From NCBI RefSeq assembly GCF_031583065.1, contig NZ_CP134053.1:5311001-5375000 (forward strand): 64,000 bases of DNA, read 5' to 3'. The translations under genes were made by a program, and so were the position numbers. Source of the stretch: Streptomyces sp. CGMCC 4.7035 (GTDB lineage: Bacteria; Actinomycetota; Actinomycetes; Streptomycetales; Streptomycetaceae). This document shows, one piece after another, positions 15,780 to 27,495 of the stretch. The stretch's first letter is position 1, and every line of letters begins with the position of its first letter. A model generated the notes under the pieces. That model was given only the letters and a program-made list of their open reading frames with translations. It made no database searches and had not been told where the DNA came from.

Positions 15780-16217
15780 ATGACGGCCACGCAGGAGAAG
15801 CCGGTGAAGGCACGACTCATCAGCGGGCCCGGCATGCTGCTCGTATGGCTGTACGGCGTGATGGTGGTCGGCGCGGTGTCGCGCTCGGTCGTACAGATCT
15901 CGACGCAGTTCGACAAGGCACCGCTGGCGTACTCCCTCTCGGCGGTGGCCGGTGTCGTCTACGGCTTCATCACGTACTCGCTCGTGCGGGGCGGTGAGAC
16001 GGCGCGGCGGGCAGCACTGGTGTGCTGCGCCGCCGAACTGGTGGGCGTGCTGACCGTGGGCACGTGGACCCTGGTCGAGCCGTCCGCGTTTCCCGACGCG
16101 ACCGTGTGGTCGGACTACGGCATGGGGTACGTCTTCATTCCCGTACTGCTGCCGTTGTCGGCGATGTACTGGCTCCGCAAGGCCCGCACGGCCCAAGGCG
16201 CCGCACTGCGCGCCTAA
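15780..16217 (+). CDS. Integral membrane protein, function unknown
   Basis: The 145-residue protein starts at ATG 15780, one base after the previous stop and with GGGGAGG in front. It has four hydrophobic segments (about 17-37, 49-66, 76-98 and 112-132). The loop VQISTQFDKAPLAYSLS and the segment LVRGGETARRAALV show no known motif. It is translationally coupled to the upstream membrane gene, and the two may form a complex. Its stop codon overlaps that of the convergent GNAT gene (CTAA shared at 16214-16217). Confidence 0.75.
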   Translation: MTATQEKPVKARLISGPGMLLVWLYGVMVVGAVSRSVVQISTQFDKAPLAYSLSAVAGVVYGFITYSLVRGGETARRAALVCCAAELVGVLTVGTWTLVEPSAFPDATVWSDYGMGYVFIPVLLPLSAMYWLRKARTAQGAALRA

Positions 16218-16717
16218 GCCGTCGCCGCGTACGAACCCGCCGGGGCCTGCTTCTCCAGGATGATCAGGGGGACGCCGTCGTTGCCCTGGGACGTGCCGAC
16301 CGCCTCGTAGCCGACGCGGCGGTACAGGCGGAGGTTGCCCTCGCTGCGGTGGCCCGTGCTGAGGCGGAACCGCTTCGCGCCGCGCTCCTCGACCAGCGCC
16401 GCCTCCGCCGCGCGCAGCAGCCGGGCCCCGATGCCGTGGCCCTGGAGCCGCGGGTGCACACAGAGCTTGCCGATGGACGCGGCGCCGTCCTCGGTCACGC
16501 TGCCGCGCACCGAACCGACCACCTCGTCGCCCAGCCGGGCCACGAAGACACAGTCGGAGGCGACCTCCTCGCGAACCGAGTCCAGGCTCTGGACCAGCGG
16601 GTCGATGCGGTAGTTGCCGTACAGCGCGGCCTCACTCTGGAAGCAGAGGTACTGCAGCCTGAAGATCTGCTCGGCGTCCTGCTCGGTCGCCATAGAGATG
16701 GTCACGCTCATGCCCAT
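16214..16717 (-). CDS. GNAT-family N-acetyltransferase
   Basis: The 167-residue protein is a classic single GNAT domain. IGKLCVHPRLQGHGIGARLLRAAEAALVEERGAKRFRLSTG contains the acetyl-CoA binding loop (consensus Q/RxxGxG/A, here LQGHGIG), and the NLRLYRRVGYEAVG segment follows. ATG 16717 is chosen for GGAGG nine bases upstream; 16711 is also possible. The substrate is unknown. It is convergent with the membrane protein pair, sharing its last bases. Confidence 0.88.
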   Translation of the reverse strand: MGMSVTISMATEQDAEQIFRLQYLCFQSEAALYGNYRIDPLVQSLDSVREEVASDCVFVARLGDEVVGSVRGSVTEDGAASIGKLCVHPRLQGHGIGARLLRAAEAALVEERGAKRFRLSTGHRSEGNLRLYRRVGYEAVGTSQGNDGVPLIILEKQAPAGSYAATA

Positions 16718-16762
16718 GTGCGCACGCCTCCCGCTCACCTGATCACCGGTCGTCCCTCACTC

Positions 16763-17269
16763 CTATCCCCGCGGTTCGCGGGCCGCAACCTCCGCCACGA
16801 GCAATCGACGCAGACATCCGAGGCATTTGGAACGTTCCGGTCCGAGACTGCCCTGTGAGATACCCAACTCCCCTGCGATTTCGCGGTAGGTCAGATCGCG
16901 CGGGGAGAGCAGCGCGGCCATCAGACGGGGGCAACGGCCGGGAAGGCGGCGTACGGCCGTGTACAGGGACCGGCGGCGGGCCGCCAGAAGCGCCTGCTGC
17001 TCGGGATCGGGTCCCCCGTCGTCGACGGGCTCGGTGCCGTACGGCAGTTCGAAGCGGGCGGTGCGGCGGCCGCGTCGCGCCTCCGAGCGGACGGCCTGTC
17101 GCAGCCATCCCTGCGGGTCGACGGGCGGCGCGTCCATGTCGAGCCGCTCCAGGAGCCGCAGCCAGACCGCCTGTTCCAGGTCGCCCGGTTCCATACCGGA
17201 CGCGAATGCCTCGGCCGAGGCCTCGGCGGCGAGCAGCGGGCGCAGGGCCGTGAGCATCTCGTCGGTCAC
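16763..17269 (-). CDS. RNA polymerase sigma factor, ECF-like
   Basis: The 168-residue protein has region 2 features near residues 29-66 (GDLEQAVWLRLLERLD, DPQGWLRQAVRSEARRG). Region 4 at about 100-160 has a clear helix-turn-helix (LTYREIAGELGISQGSLGPERSKCLGCLRRLL), which would read the -35 element. No anti-sigma gene adjoins, so the control is unclear. The GTG at 17269 lacks an obvious ribosome site, so it may be leaderless or start elsewhere. Its target promoters cannot be deduced. Confidence 0.85.
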   Translation of the reverse strand: MTDEMLTALRPLLAAEASAEAFASGMEPGDLEQAVWLRLLERLDMDAPPVDPQGWLRQAVRSEARRGRRTARFELPYGTEPVDDGGPDPEQQALLAARRRSLYTAVRRLPGRCPRLMAALLSPRDLTYREIAGELGISQGSLGPERSKCLGCLRRLLVAEVAAREPRG

Positions 17270-17358
17270 ATGCGACGTGACGCGGCCGCCCCGGCGATGA
17301 GTTGCCGGGACGGCCGAGAGTCACTCCCATCGGTGTCTCCGTGTCGCGCGTTGACCCG

Positions 17359-18522
17359 TCAGCCGCGCAGGAAGTCCTCACGGGCGAGCAGGCCGGTGTC
17401 GGCGTTGTCGGTGAAGACGCCGTCGATGCCGGTCGCGAAGTACGCCTTGAAGGCGCCGAAGACGTCCCCGTAGGCGTCCGCGTCGGTGCCCTTGCGGAAG
17501 TCCGCCGGCAGGAACGGGTTCTCGTTGCGCATGGTGTACGGGTGCAGGATCAGGCCCACCTTGTGCGCGTCGGCGACAAGCGTGGTCGGCTTGGTGAGGT
17601 TGCCGTTCGCGTCCTTCGGGATGACCAGGTCGAGGGTCGGGCCGATGCCCTGCGCGTAGCCGGCGATCTCCCTGAGGCCCTTCGGCGTGATCAGGTCGGC
17701 GACCGTGCGCGGGTCACCCGCCTCGACGAAGTCCCAGGGGCGGCTGCTCGCGCTGGACAGCAGGACGACGAGCGGGTTGTCGACGAGCTTGTTCAGACGC
17801 TCGATGCTGCTCGGCTCGAAGGACTGGAGGATCACCGGCGAGGTCCGCTTGTCCTTGCCGTACTTGCGCAGCAGTTTGGCGACCCGCTCCTCCAGGCCGA
17901 GGCCGAGCTTGCGGAAATAGGTGGGGTGCTTGGTCTCGGGGTAGATGAAGACCTGCTTGCCACGCTTGCGGGTCTGCTCGTCCTGCCAGCGCAGCACCTC
18001 TTCGAAGGTGGGGATCTCCCAGCGGCCGTTGTAGAGGGTGTTGTGCGGGCGGTTGGCCGGGATGCGCTCGACCGCGCGCAGCGTCTTCAGCTCGGCGAGC
18101 GTGAAGTCCTCGGTGAACCAGCCGGTGACGGACACCCCGTCGAGGACCTTGGTCCTCTTGCGGTCGGCGAACTCGGGGTGGTCGGCCACGTCCGTGGTCC
18201 CGCCGATCTCCGGCTCGTGCCGGCACACCAGGTGGCCGTCCTTCGTGGGCACCAGGTCGCCGGCCTCCACGATGTCGGCGCCCAGGTCGAGGGCCAGCTG
18301 GTACGAGCCGAAGGTGTGTTCCGGCCGGTAGCCGCTGGCCCCGCGGTGCCCGATGATCGTCGGCACGGGCAGGCTCTTCAGTCCGCCGCCCGTGTGCCGC
18401 GCGTCCGCTCGCGCGGCACCGGGCAGTCCGAGAACCACCCCGCCCGCGCCGAGCACCGCGGCCCCGAGCAACGCCCGCCGGCCCGTCCCTCGCCCCTGCT
18501 CGTACGACTCCTGCGTCCCCAT
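17359..18522 (-). CDS. glpQ: Secreted glycerophosphodiester phosphodiesterase
   Basis: The 387-residue protein starts at ATG 18522 after GGAGGAAC. A twin-arginine type signal (RRALLGAAVLGAGGVV, ending GAARA) indicates export, perhaps folded. The TIM-barrel signature is present: HRGASGYRPEHT at 59-70 with His59 and Arg60, an acidic pair at Glu86 and Asp89, and CRHEPEIGGTT with His102. It hydrolyses glycerophosphodiesters to glycerol-3-phosphate and an alcohol for phosphate and carbon supply. The length and the VADHPEF and DGVSVTGWFTEDFT segments fit the GlpQ group. Confidence 0.92.
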   Translation of the reverse strand: MGTQESYEQGRGTGRRALLGAAVLGAGGVVLGLPGAARADARHTGGGLKSLPVPTIIGHRGASGYRPEHTFGSYQLALDLGADIVEAGDLVPTKDGHLVCRHEPEIGGTTDVADHPEFADRKRTKVLDGVSVTGWFTEDFTLAELKTLRAVERIPANRPHNTLYNGRWEIPTFEEVLRWQDEQTRKRGKQVFIYPETKHPTYFRKLGLGLEERVAKLLRKYGKDKRTSPVILQSFEPSSIERLNKLVDNPLVVLLSSASSRPWDFVEAGDPRTVADLITPKGLREIAGYAQGIGPTLDLVIPKDANGNLTKPTTLVADAHKVGLILHPYTMRNENPFLPADFRKGTDADAYGDVFGAFKAYFATGIDGVFTDNADTGLLAREDFLRG

Positions 18523-18866
18523 GAGTTCCTCCCACCACGCCTGTTCGAAGCGGGTCGATCGTAGGTGCGTGCGGGTGACGGCCGGGAGACGTACGCGGGA
18601 ACGCATGGCGGACGCGGGCCGTCCTGCTGGATGCATGGGCGGGGACATTCGGGGCACTCGGAATGACGGTCCGTCAGCCGTCCGGACGCGATGTCCGTCA
18701 CACCCGCCCGGCGGATGACGAACGTGCGACACGACGACGCCGCAGGTAAACAGTCGTCAACGACACGTATCCGATCCGTGAACCCGATGTGCAACACGCC
18801 GGGGGCCACGAGTATCGTCCTCACCTGCACAGACTCAAACCGCATCCCTTGACACCGGAGGGCCCG
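18523..18866. other. Gene-free divergent promoter region, 344 bp
   Basis: The region between the divergent glycerophosphodiesterase and acyltransferase genes holds both promoters. Several frames cross it but show no coherent protein. I could not assign -35/-10 elements with confidence. Confidence 0.4.
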
Positions 18867-19538
18867 TTGTCCCGCTTCGCGCTCATCAAGGCAGTGCTCG
18901 GACCGATCATGCGCCTGATGTTCCGCCCACGGGTGGAGGGCGCGGAGCACATCCCGGGCGACGGCCCGGTGATTCTCGCCGGCAACCACCTGACGTTCAT
19001 CGACTCGATCGTGCTGCCGGTGGTGACCAAGCGGCAGGTCTTCTTCATCGGCAAGGACGAGTACGTCACGGGCAAGGGCCTCAAGGGCCGGGCGATGGCC
19101 TGGTTCTTCACGGGCGTCGGCATGATCCCGGTCGACCGGGACGGCGCGAACGGCGGCGTGGCCGCGCTGATGACCGGCCGCCGGATCCTGGAAGAGGGCA
19201 AGATCTTCGGTATCTACCCGGAGGGCACCCGCTCCCCCGACGGCCGCCTGTACCGCGGCCGGACCGGCATCGCCCGACTCACCCTGATGACCGGCGCCCC
19301 GGTGGTCCCCTTCGCGGTGATCGGCACGGACAAGCTCCAGCCGGGCGGGAGCGGGATGCCGCGCCCGGGGCGGGTCACCGTGCGCTTCGGTGAGGCGATG
19401 GAGTTCTCGCGGTACGAGGGGATGGACCGGGACCGGTATGTGCTGCGGGCGGTGACCGACTCCGTGATGACGGAGGTCATGCGGTTGTCGGGGCAGGAGT
19501 ATGTGGACATGTACGCCACGAAGGCCAAGGCCGCGTAG
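18867..19538 (+). CDS. 1-acyl-sn-glycerol-3-phosphate acyltransferase (PlsC-like)
   Basis: The product is 223 residues from TTG 18867, chosen because CGGAGGG lies just upstream and the sequence before it is unconserved. The acyltransferase motifs are NHLTFID at 40-46 (HX4D), VDRDG near 89 and YPEGTRSPDG at 117-126 (the EGTR glycerophosphate-binding block), with VVPFAVIGTDKL later. It probably adds the second acyl chain in phosphatidic acid synthesis. It is divergent from the glycerophosphodiesterase, so both may serve phospholipid metabolism. Confidence 0.92.
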   Translation: MSRFALIKAVLGPIMRLMFRPRVEGAEHIPGDGPVILAGNHLTFIDSIVLPVVTKRQVFFIGKDEYVTGKGLKGRAMAWFFTGVGMIPVDRDGANGGVAALMTGRRILEEGKIFGIYPEGTRSPDGRLYRGRTGIARLTLMTGAPVVPFAVIGTDKLQPGGSGMPRPGRVTVRFGEAMEFSRYEGMDRDRYVLRAVTDSVMTEVMRLSGQEYVDMYATKAKAA

Positions 19539-19585
19539 CGGACAACGAAGGGCGCCTGATCGCCGTTCGGGGACTGTTGTTGGGC

Positions 19586-19665
19586 GACTGCGGCGTCGTC
19601 GTGGTTGCTCGCGCCCACGCGGCGGAGCCGCATAGTGTCACCGGCCCGCGCCCCTTACAGGGGCA
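19586..19665. repeat. Long palindromic repeat family, degenerate copy
   Basis: Contains GCGCCCACGCGGCGGAGCCG and GCGCCCCTTACAGGGGC. The same blocks occur inverted in the copy at 53709-53839. This copy has lost one arm. It lies between the convergent acyltransferase and MFS genes. I recall this kind of element as very common between Streptomyces genes. Confidence 0.7.
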
Positions 19666-19683
19666 CATCCACTCCCCCAAGCG

Positions 19684-21207
19684 TCATGAGGCGCTCTCCA
19701 GCTTCTGCCCCCTCAGCAAGAACCATGCCGCCACCGCCGTCGCCAGTAGCACGGCCGCGCCTACGCCCGTCGCCAGTGTGAGGCCCTCGATGAAGGCGTC
19801 GCGGGCCGATGACAGCAATGCCCGGCCGGTGGCCGATGGCATGTCCGACGCCGTCTCGACCGCTCCGCCCAGCGACTCGTGCGCCGCTGCCGGGGTGCCC
19901 GTCGGGGCCGTGAAGCCGCGGTAGACGCCGGTCACGATGGAGCCGAGCAGCGCGATGCCGAGCGCCGCGCCGAGTTCGTACGCCGTCTCGGAGACGGCGG
20001 AGGCGGCGCCCGCCTGCTCCTTGGGCACGTTGGAGAGGATCACGTCGGCGGTCACGGTGAACGACAGGCCCGCACCGACGCCCACGACCAGCAGGGCGGT
20101 TCCGATGAACGGGTAGCCGGTGGACCGGTCGAGCAGCGTGAGGGCGGCGAGCGCCAGGCCCACCGCGGCCAGCCCGCCGGAGACCACGGCCCGTACCGAG
20201 AAGCGGCGCGCCGCCGCGCCCGCGGCCAGGCCTGCCACCACGGCGCCGACGGCGGCGGGCAGCTCCGCCAGGCCCGCCTCGAACGGGGGCCTGCCCTGGA
20301 CGAGTTGCAGGTACTGCGAGAGAAAGAAGACCAGCCCGGACAGGCCGAGGACGGTCAGCAGATCGGCGAGTACGGCTCCGGAGAAGCCGCGGCTGCCGAA
20401 CAGCCGCACGTCCAGCAGGGGCACCGGAAGCGTGAGCTGGCGACGCACGAAGCCGCAGAGCGCGGCGGCGCCGAGGACGCCGACGGCCGTGGCCGGCCAG
20501 GAGAACCCGTGCGAGGCGGCCTCCTTGACGGCGTACACCATGCCGACCACGCCGACGAGCGACAGCACGACACTGATCAGGTCCCAGGGGCCGGGGTTCG
20601 GGTTGCGGGACTCGGGCAGCGTCCTGATCCCGACGAGCACCAGGACCGCCATCACGGGCAGGTTGATCAGGAAGACCGAGCCCCACCAGAAGTGTTCGAG
20701 CAGGAAGCCGCCGACGATCGGGCCGACGGCCGTACCGGCCGAGGCGGTGGCGCCCCAGACGCCGACGGCGAGGCTGCGCTCGCGCGGGTCGTGGAAGAGG
20801 TTGCGGATCAGGGCGAGCGTGGCCGGCATCAGGGTCGCGCCCGCGACACCGAGCAGGGCCCGCGCCAGGATCATCGTCTCCGGCGTCGAGGCGTAGGCGT
20901 TGAGGACGGATATCGCGCCGAACGCCGTCGCGCCACCGAGCAGGATCCGCTTGCGGCCGATGCGGTCGCCGAGGCTGCCCATGGACACGAGCAGACCGGC
21001 GATGACGAACGAGTAGACGTCACCGATCCACAGCAGCTGGGTGCCCGACGGCTTCAGGTCCTCGCTGATGTAGGGGGTCGCGAGGCCGAGGACGGTCGCG
21101 TCCACGGCCACCAGCAGCACGGCGAGCACGAGGACGGAGAGCGCGAGCCACCGGCCCGGACGCCTCTCCGCCTGCGGCGTGACTGCCGGCTGCAGGGTGC
21201 TGGTCAT
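19684..21207 (-). CDS. MFS drug exporter, 14-TM DHA2 type (EmrB/QacA)
   Basis: The 507-residue protein has about 14 hydrophobic segments. The early DHA2 features are VDATVLGLATPYISEDL (motif D1) and GSLGDRIGRKRILLGG (motif A loop). ALLGVAGATLMPATLALI and WGATASAGTAVGPIVGGFLLE (motif C, antiporter signature) follow. It most likely exports hydrophobic or cationic compounds with proton exchange. ATG 21207 overlaps the stop of the tetR gene (ATGA) and has GGAGAGAGGAACC in front, so it is coupled to and probably regulated by that repressor. Confidence 0.92.
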   Translation of the reverse strand: MTSTLQPAVTPQAERRPGRWLALSVLVLAVLLVAVDATVLGLATPYISEDLKPSGTQLLWIGDVYSFVIAGLLVSMGSLGDRIGRKRILLGGATAFGAISVLNAYASTPETMILARALLGVAGATLMPATLALIRNLFHDPRERSLAVGVWGATASAGTAVGPIVGGFLLEHFWWGSVFLINLPVMAVLVLVGIRTLPESRNPNPGPWDLISVVLSLVGVVGMVYAVKEAASHGFSWPATAVGVLGAAALCGFVRRQLTLPVPLLDVRLFGSRGFSGAVLADLLTVLGLSGLVFFLSQYLQLVQGRPPFEAGLAELPAAVGAVVAGLAAGAAARRFSVRAVVSGGLAAVGLALAALTLLDRSTGYPFIGTALLVVGVGAGLSFTVTADVILSNVPKEQAGAASAVSETAYELGAALGIALLGSIVTGVYRGFTAPTGTPAAAHESLGGAVETASDMPSATGRALLSSARDAFIEGLTLATGVGAAVLLATAVAAWFLLRGQKLESAS

Positions 21208-21755
21208 GGTTCCTCTCTCCGTAGTGCGCCGCCGAGCAGCAGCTCGGCGATCATGTAGGTGAAGTCCTTGCGCGCGACCCGGCCCTCCGCCACGGCCCAG
21301 GCCCCCGAGGCCATCAGTCCGTACAGCGCTTCGGTGAGCCAGGCCGGCGTGAGGTCGATGCGGAACTCGCCGCCTTCCTGACCTCGCCGGAACAGCGCGG
21401 CGATCCGGGCGTCGATCCGGGCCCAGCCCGCGTTCTGCTCCTCGCCCTCGTAGAGCTGGTTCTCGCTGTAAAGGAAGGCGAGGAGGCCGGCGGCCGGTTC
21501 GATCTCCTTCACGAACCGGCGCAGGGCGTCCTGGGCCGAGTCCTCGCCGAGCCGCGCGGCGTCCAGCGCCGCCTCGCACTCCTCGATGCCGAGCGCCTCC
21601 AGCGCCCGTACGAGCGCGTCGCGCCCGGCGAAGCGGCGGTGCAGCGTGGCCCGGCTGATCCCGGCCGCCTTGGCGACCTCGTCCATGGTGGCGGTGGATT
21701 TCCGGGTGAGCAGGGCGGCTGCGCTGCGCAGCACGTGGTCACGGTCCAGAGCCAT
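21204..21755 (-). CDS. TetR-family repressor of the adjacent exporter
   Basis: The product has 183 residues from ATG 21755. The helix-turn-helix lies at about 24-45 (MDEVAKAAGISRATLHRRFAGRD); the rest is a helical ligand-binding domain with a C-terminal TetR segment. It is the first gene of a two-gene operon with the MFS exporter. A perfect inverted repeat sits 20 bp before the start, as expected for autoregulation. No good ribosome site precedes ATG 21755, so the message may be leaderless or begin at the in-frame ATG 21773. Confidence 0.9.
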   Translation of the reverse strand: MALDRDHVLRSAAALLTRKSTATMDEVAKAAGISRATLHRRFAGRDALVRALEALGIEECEAALDAARLGEDSAQDALRRFVKEIEPAAGLLAFLYSENQLYEGEEQNAGWARIDARIAALFRRGQEGGEFRIDLTPAWLTEALYGLMASGAWAVAEGRVARKDFTYMIAELLLGGALRREEP

Positions 21756-21774
21756 GAGACAACCATAGGCCATA

Positions 21775-21792
21775 TGAGACATCAATGTCTCA
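21775..21792. promoter_or_regulatory. Likely TetR operator
   Basis: TGAGACATCAATGTCTCA is a perfect inverted repeat with 8-bp arms and a 2-bp centre. A third TGAGAC half-like element overlaps the start codon region near 21754-21759. Its position just upstream of the tetR-MFS operon makes it the probable repressor site. Confidence 0.65.
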
Positions 21793-21852
21793 TTGAAGGC
21801 GCGCGAGTCTCAGAGGGTCGCCCCAGGGGGTCTCCTCGGCTCTGGAAGTGCC

Positions 21853-22824
21853 TCAGTGCCAGGGAAGCTGTCCGCGCCGCTCCCAGTACGCGCGCGGGTC
21901 CTCGGCGAGCGCGTCGAGGCGGGCGAGCTGGTCCTCGTCGAGGTCGACGACGGCGGCGTGCAGGTTCGAGGCGAGCTGCCCGACGGTGGCCGCGCCGGAC
22001 ATGACGACGCCGGCCCAGGGCTGCCGCAGTACCAGGGCGAGCGCGACCGCGTCACAGCCCAGGGAGGTTTCCGCGGCGACGGCTTTCAGGGCGTCCGGCG
22101 CGTGCGGGTCCGCGAGCCGTCCGTTCGCCATGCCCTCCTTGACGATCACCGTGAGCCCGGCGTCGTGCGCCTCGGCGAGCGCCGGGCCGGCCGAGGTCTC
22201 CAGCACGTTGTACGTGGACTGGACGGTACGGAAGAGGGGCTCGCCGTCGACGGTCACGGCGAGCGCGGCGCGGATCGCGTCGGCCTGTGCCGGACCGCTG
22301 GTGGAGAAGCCGATCGTGACACCCTCCGCCGCGGCCTCGGCGAGCTTCGCGTGGAGTTCCTTGTCGGTGAGGGCCGGGCTGTCGGGGGTCACCGAGTGAA
22401 TCTGGTAGAGGTCGAGCCGGTCGCCGAGGAGTGCGGCGGTCTCGGCCCGCTGCCGCTCGTAGGTGGCGACGCCGTGGTCCTTGACCTCGTGGTGCTCGGC
22501 GTCGGTGCTCCAGCCCGCGGTGTAGGTGTAGCCCCACTTGCTGCCGACGATGGCATCGTCGATGTCGGGGCGAGCGTTCAGCCAGTCGGCGAGGAACTCC
22601 TCGGAGCGGCCGTAGGAGCGGGCGGCGTCGAAGTAACGGACGCCCTGGGCGTAGGCGGCGTCCAGGAGTTCATGGGTGCGCTCGCGCAGGGCGTCGACGC
22701 TGCGGACGGGCGGGAGGTCCTGCTCGCGGCCGAGGTTGATGTAACCGGGTCGCCCGACGGCGGCGAGCCCCAGGCCGATGTGGCAGGTGGGAGTCGTCGC
22801 TGAGGCGAGTCGGGCGAAGGGCAT
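21853..22824 (-). CDS. Aldo/keto reductase
   Basis: The 323-residue protein shows the AKR tetrad in context: Asp and Tyr in YFDAARSYGRSEEFL, Lys in VGSKWGYTYTAGW and His in DLYQIHSVTPDS. It probably reduces aldehydes or ketones with NADPH; the substrate is unknown. ATG 22824 has GGAG six bases upstream. A longer frame continues upstream through the end of argH but is a shadow. It lies 74 bp downstream of argH on the same strand. Confidence 0.9.
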   Translation of the reverse strand: MPFARLASATTPTCHIGLGLAAVGRPGYINLGREQDLPPVRSVDALRERTHELLDAAYAQGVRYFDAARSYGRSEEFLADWLNARPDIDDAIVGSKWGYTYTAGWSTDAEHHEVKDHGVATYERQRAETAALLGDRLDLYQIHSVTPDSPALTDKELHAKLAEAAAEGVTIGFSTSGPAQADAIRAALAVTVDGEPLFRTVQSTYNVLETSAGPALAEAHDAGLTVIVKEGMANGRLADPHAPDALKAVAAETSLGCDAVALALVLRQPWAGVVMSGAATVGQLASNLHAAVVDLDEDQLARLDALAEDPRAYWERRGQLPWH

Positions 22825-22898
22825 CACGGGCTCCGTTCGGTCGGCTCCTTGCGGCTTGGACCAACCTATCCCGCGACGCCCTTCACTCACGCCACCTG

Positions 22899-25629
<2,731 letters not shown>

Positions 25630-25658
25630 GGTTTTCTCCCTCACAGTGCATTCGCTGA

Positions 25659-25695
25659 CATGCATGAGTATGCAGGACTCTGCATGGTTCGTCAA
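25659..25695 (-). promoter_or_regulatory. argG promoter with ARG-box-like operator
   Basis: On the minus strand, TTGACG (25695-25690) and CATACT (25672-25667) are separated by 17 bp. The -10 is embedded in TGCATACTCATGCATG, which resembles Streptomyces ArgR sites (TGCATA half-sites), with another CCATGCA half just upstream. ArgR, encoded at 35760-36296, is the likely repressor. Confidence 0.65.
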
Positions 25696-25890
25696 TCCGC
25701 AGCGCCGCGGCGTGGCCGCGCCGGGCCGTCCCGGCGGGGTTCCGAACGGGAAATTTTGAAACCCCTTGAACACGCGAAATCGCTTTCCCGTATCTCTCGC
25801 CGAACGCAGGCGCCGCGTTTCGTCACAGCAGCCACCCCTGACTGCCGTGTTGGTCACCGCAGTCACCTCCGACCCGAGTGAGGCATCTCC

Positions 25891-26778
25891 ATGTCCAGGG
25901 CCCTTCCGAAGTACAACAAGCGTCGTGTGGCGATCATCGGCGGCGCCGCCGCAGTGGTCCTGTCCGGTGCGTTGATCGCCGGTAACGCCCTCGCCGGGGA
26001 GACGTCCAAGAGCAACGGCGCCAGGACCCTGGCGAGCCCCGGCACGATCACGTGCCCGGACGTGAAGTCGAAGCTCCCCGCGATCCCCGCCTCCGCCCAG
26101 GCCGAGATCAACCGCAACCTGACCCTGCTCAACACCCAGATCGCCGAGGCCAACAAGCGGCTCGTCGACACCGTGGGCCAGGGCGGACCCAACTTCGTCC
26201 AGAACGCGATCCTCGGTCCCCTCAAGGACAAGCGCGTGGCGACGATCAACCGCATGGCCACGGCGATCGGGCGCACCGCCGCCAAGCCGCAGGGCCTGGA
26301 CGCCCTGGCGCCGTGCACCCTCAACGCCGGCGGCGTCAACAACGGCGGCGGCGCGAACACCGGCAACAACAATGGGAACGCGGGCAACGCAGGCAACAAC
26401 GGGAATGCCGGCAACGCGGGCAACAAGGGGAACGCCGGCAACGCGGGCAACGGCAACGCCGGGAACGCCGGCAACACGAACGCCGTCGGCACCATCACCT
26501 GCCCGGACGTGAAGTCGAAGCTCCCCGCGATCCCCGCCTCCGCCCAGGCCGAGGTCGACCGCAACCTGACCCTGCTCAACACCCAGATCGCCGAGGCCAA
26601 CAAGCGGCTCGTCGACACCGTGGGCCAGGGCGGACCCAACTTCGTCCAGAACGCGATCCTCGGTCCCCTCAAGGACAAGCGCGTCTCGACGATCGACCGC
26701 ATCGCCATCGCCATCGGCCGCAAGGGGACCAAGCCGCAGGGCCTCGACTCCCTGGCCGCCTGCACGCTCAACAAGTGA
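25891..26778 (+). CDS. Secreted protein with two near-identical domains and a Gly/Asn linker
   Basis: The 295-residue protein has a signal peptide ([19 protein letters not shown], then NALAGE). Two copies of a roughly 95-residue unit follow, each from [12 protein letters not shown] to a final CTLN, with two Cys per unit that could pair. The linker of about 50 residues is made of Asn, Gly and Ala repeats (NAGNAGN). The two DNA units are almost identical, including an unbroken match of about 125 bp. The function is unknown. ATG 25891 has GAGG upstream. It is divergent from argG and ends at a strong hairpin. Confidence 0.8.
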   Translation: MSRALPKYNKRRVAIIGGAAAVVLSGALIAGNALAGETSKSNGARTLASPGTITCPDVKSKLPAIPASAQAEINRNLTLLNTQIAEANKRLVDTVGQGGPNFVQNAILGPLKDKRVATINRMATAIGRTAAKPQGLDALAPCTLNAGGVNNGGGANTGNNNGNAGNAGNNGNAGNAGNKGNAGNAGNGNAGNAGNTNAVGTITCPDVKSKLPAIPASAQAEVDRNLTLLNTQIAEANKRLVDTVGQGGPNFVQNAILGPLKDKRVSTIDRIAIAIGRKGTKPQGLDSLAACTLNK

Positions 26779-26789
26779 CGTGACAGGCA

Positions 26790-26826
26790 CCATGGCCGCC
26801 CCGCGCGCCGGCCGGGGCGGCCATGG
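26790..26826. terminator. Hairpin terminator after the duplicated-domain secreted protein
   Basis: CCATGGCCGCCCCG pairs perfectly with CGGGGCGGCCATGG (14 bp) across a 9-nt loop, 12 bp after the stop codon. Confidence 0.8.
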
Positions 26827-26904
26827 GTACCCGGCGGACGGCGGACAACCGGACGCCGCAATTTCTTAGACAGTCGAAAGGCTTTCCCTGGATAATCGTC
26901 AGCC

Positions 26905-27492
26905 ATGGGAAAGACCTATGAGCGCATAGACGGCAGGCTGCGTACGTTCATCGAGGCGCAGCCCCTCTTCTTCACCGCGACCGCTCCCCTGTCCGGCGAC
27001 GGAACGGTCAACCTCTCCCCCAAGGGACTCAAGGGCTCGTTCGCCATCATCGACGAACTCACCGTGGCCTACCTGGACTTCGCGGGGAGCAACGCCGAGA
27101 CGATCGCGCACCTGCGGGAGAACGGCCGGATCACCCTCATGTGGTGCGCCTTCCAGGGCCCGCCGAACATCGTCCGTGTGCACGGCCGCGGCGAGCCGGT
27201 CTTCCGCGACGCCCCCCGCTTCAAGGAACTGCTCACCCATTTCCCCGACATCGACCCGACCCCGCACGGCCTGCGCGCGATCATCGTCGTGACGGCCGAA
27301 CGCATCCGGGACTCCTGCGGCTACGCGGTGCCCTTCATGGCGTACGAGGAGGACCGCGATCTGCACGGCAGGCGGTTCGCGCGCGAGGACGACGCCTCCC
27401 TCAGTGACTACTTCCGGGGGAAAGAGCACATCGAAACGAGCCTGGACGGCCTACCCGGACTGCCGTTGCCGCTGCCGCCGTCTACGGTCTGA
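26905..27492 (+). CDS. Pyridoxamine 5'-phosphate oxidase-family protein
   Basis: The 195-residue protein has the split-barrel flavin-binding pattern: LFFTATAPLSGDGTVNLSPKG near 20-42, TVAYLDFAGSN and RITLMWCAFQGPPNIVRVHG. The family includes flavin or F420 reductases and stress proteins; the cofactor here is unproven. It is not the true PdxH, whose substrate residues are absent. It stands four bases before the L,D-transpeptidase-like gene, so they are probably co-transcribed. Confidence 0.85.
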   Translation: MGKTYERIDGRLRTFIEAQPLFFTATAPLSGDGTVNLSPKGLKGSFAIIDELTVAYLDFAGSNAETIAHLRENGRITLMWCAFQGPPNIVRVHGRGEPVFRDAPRFKELLTHFPDIDPTPHGLRAIIVVTAERIRDSCGYAVPFMAYEEDRDLHGRRFAREDDASLSDYFRGKEHIETSLDGLPGLPLPLPPSTV

Positions 27493-27495
27493 GCC

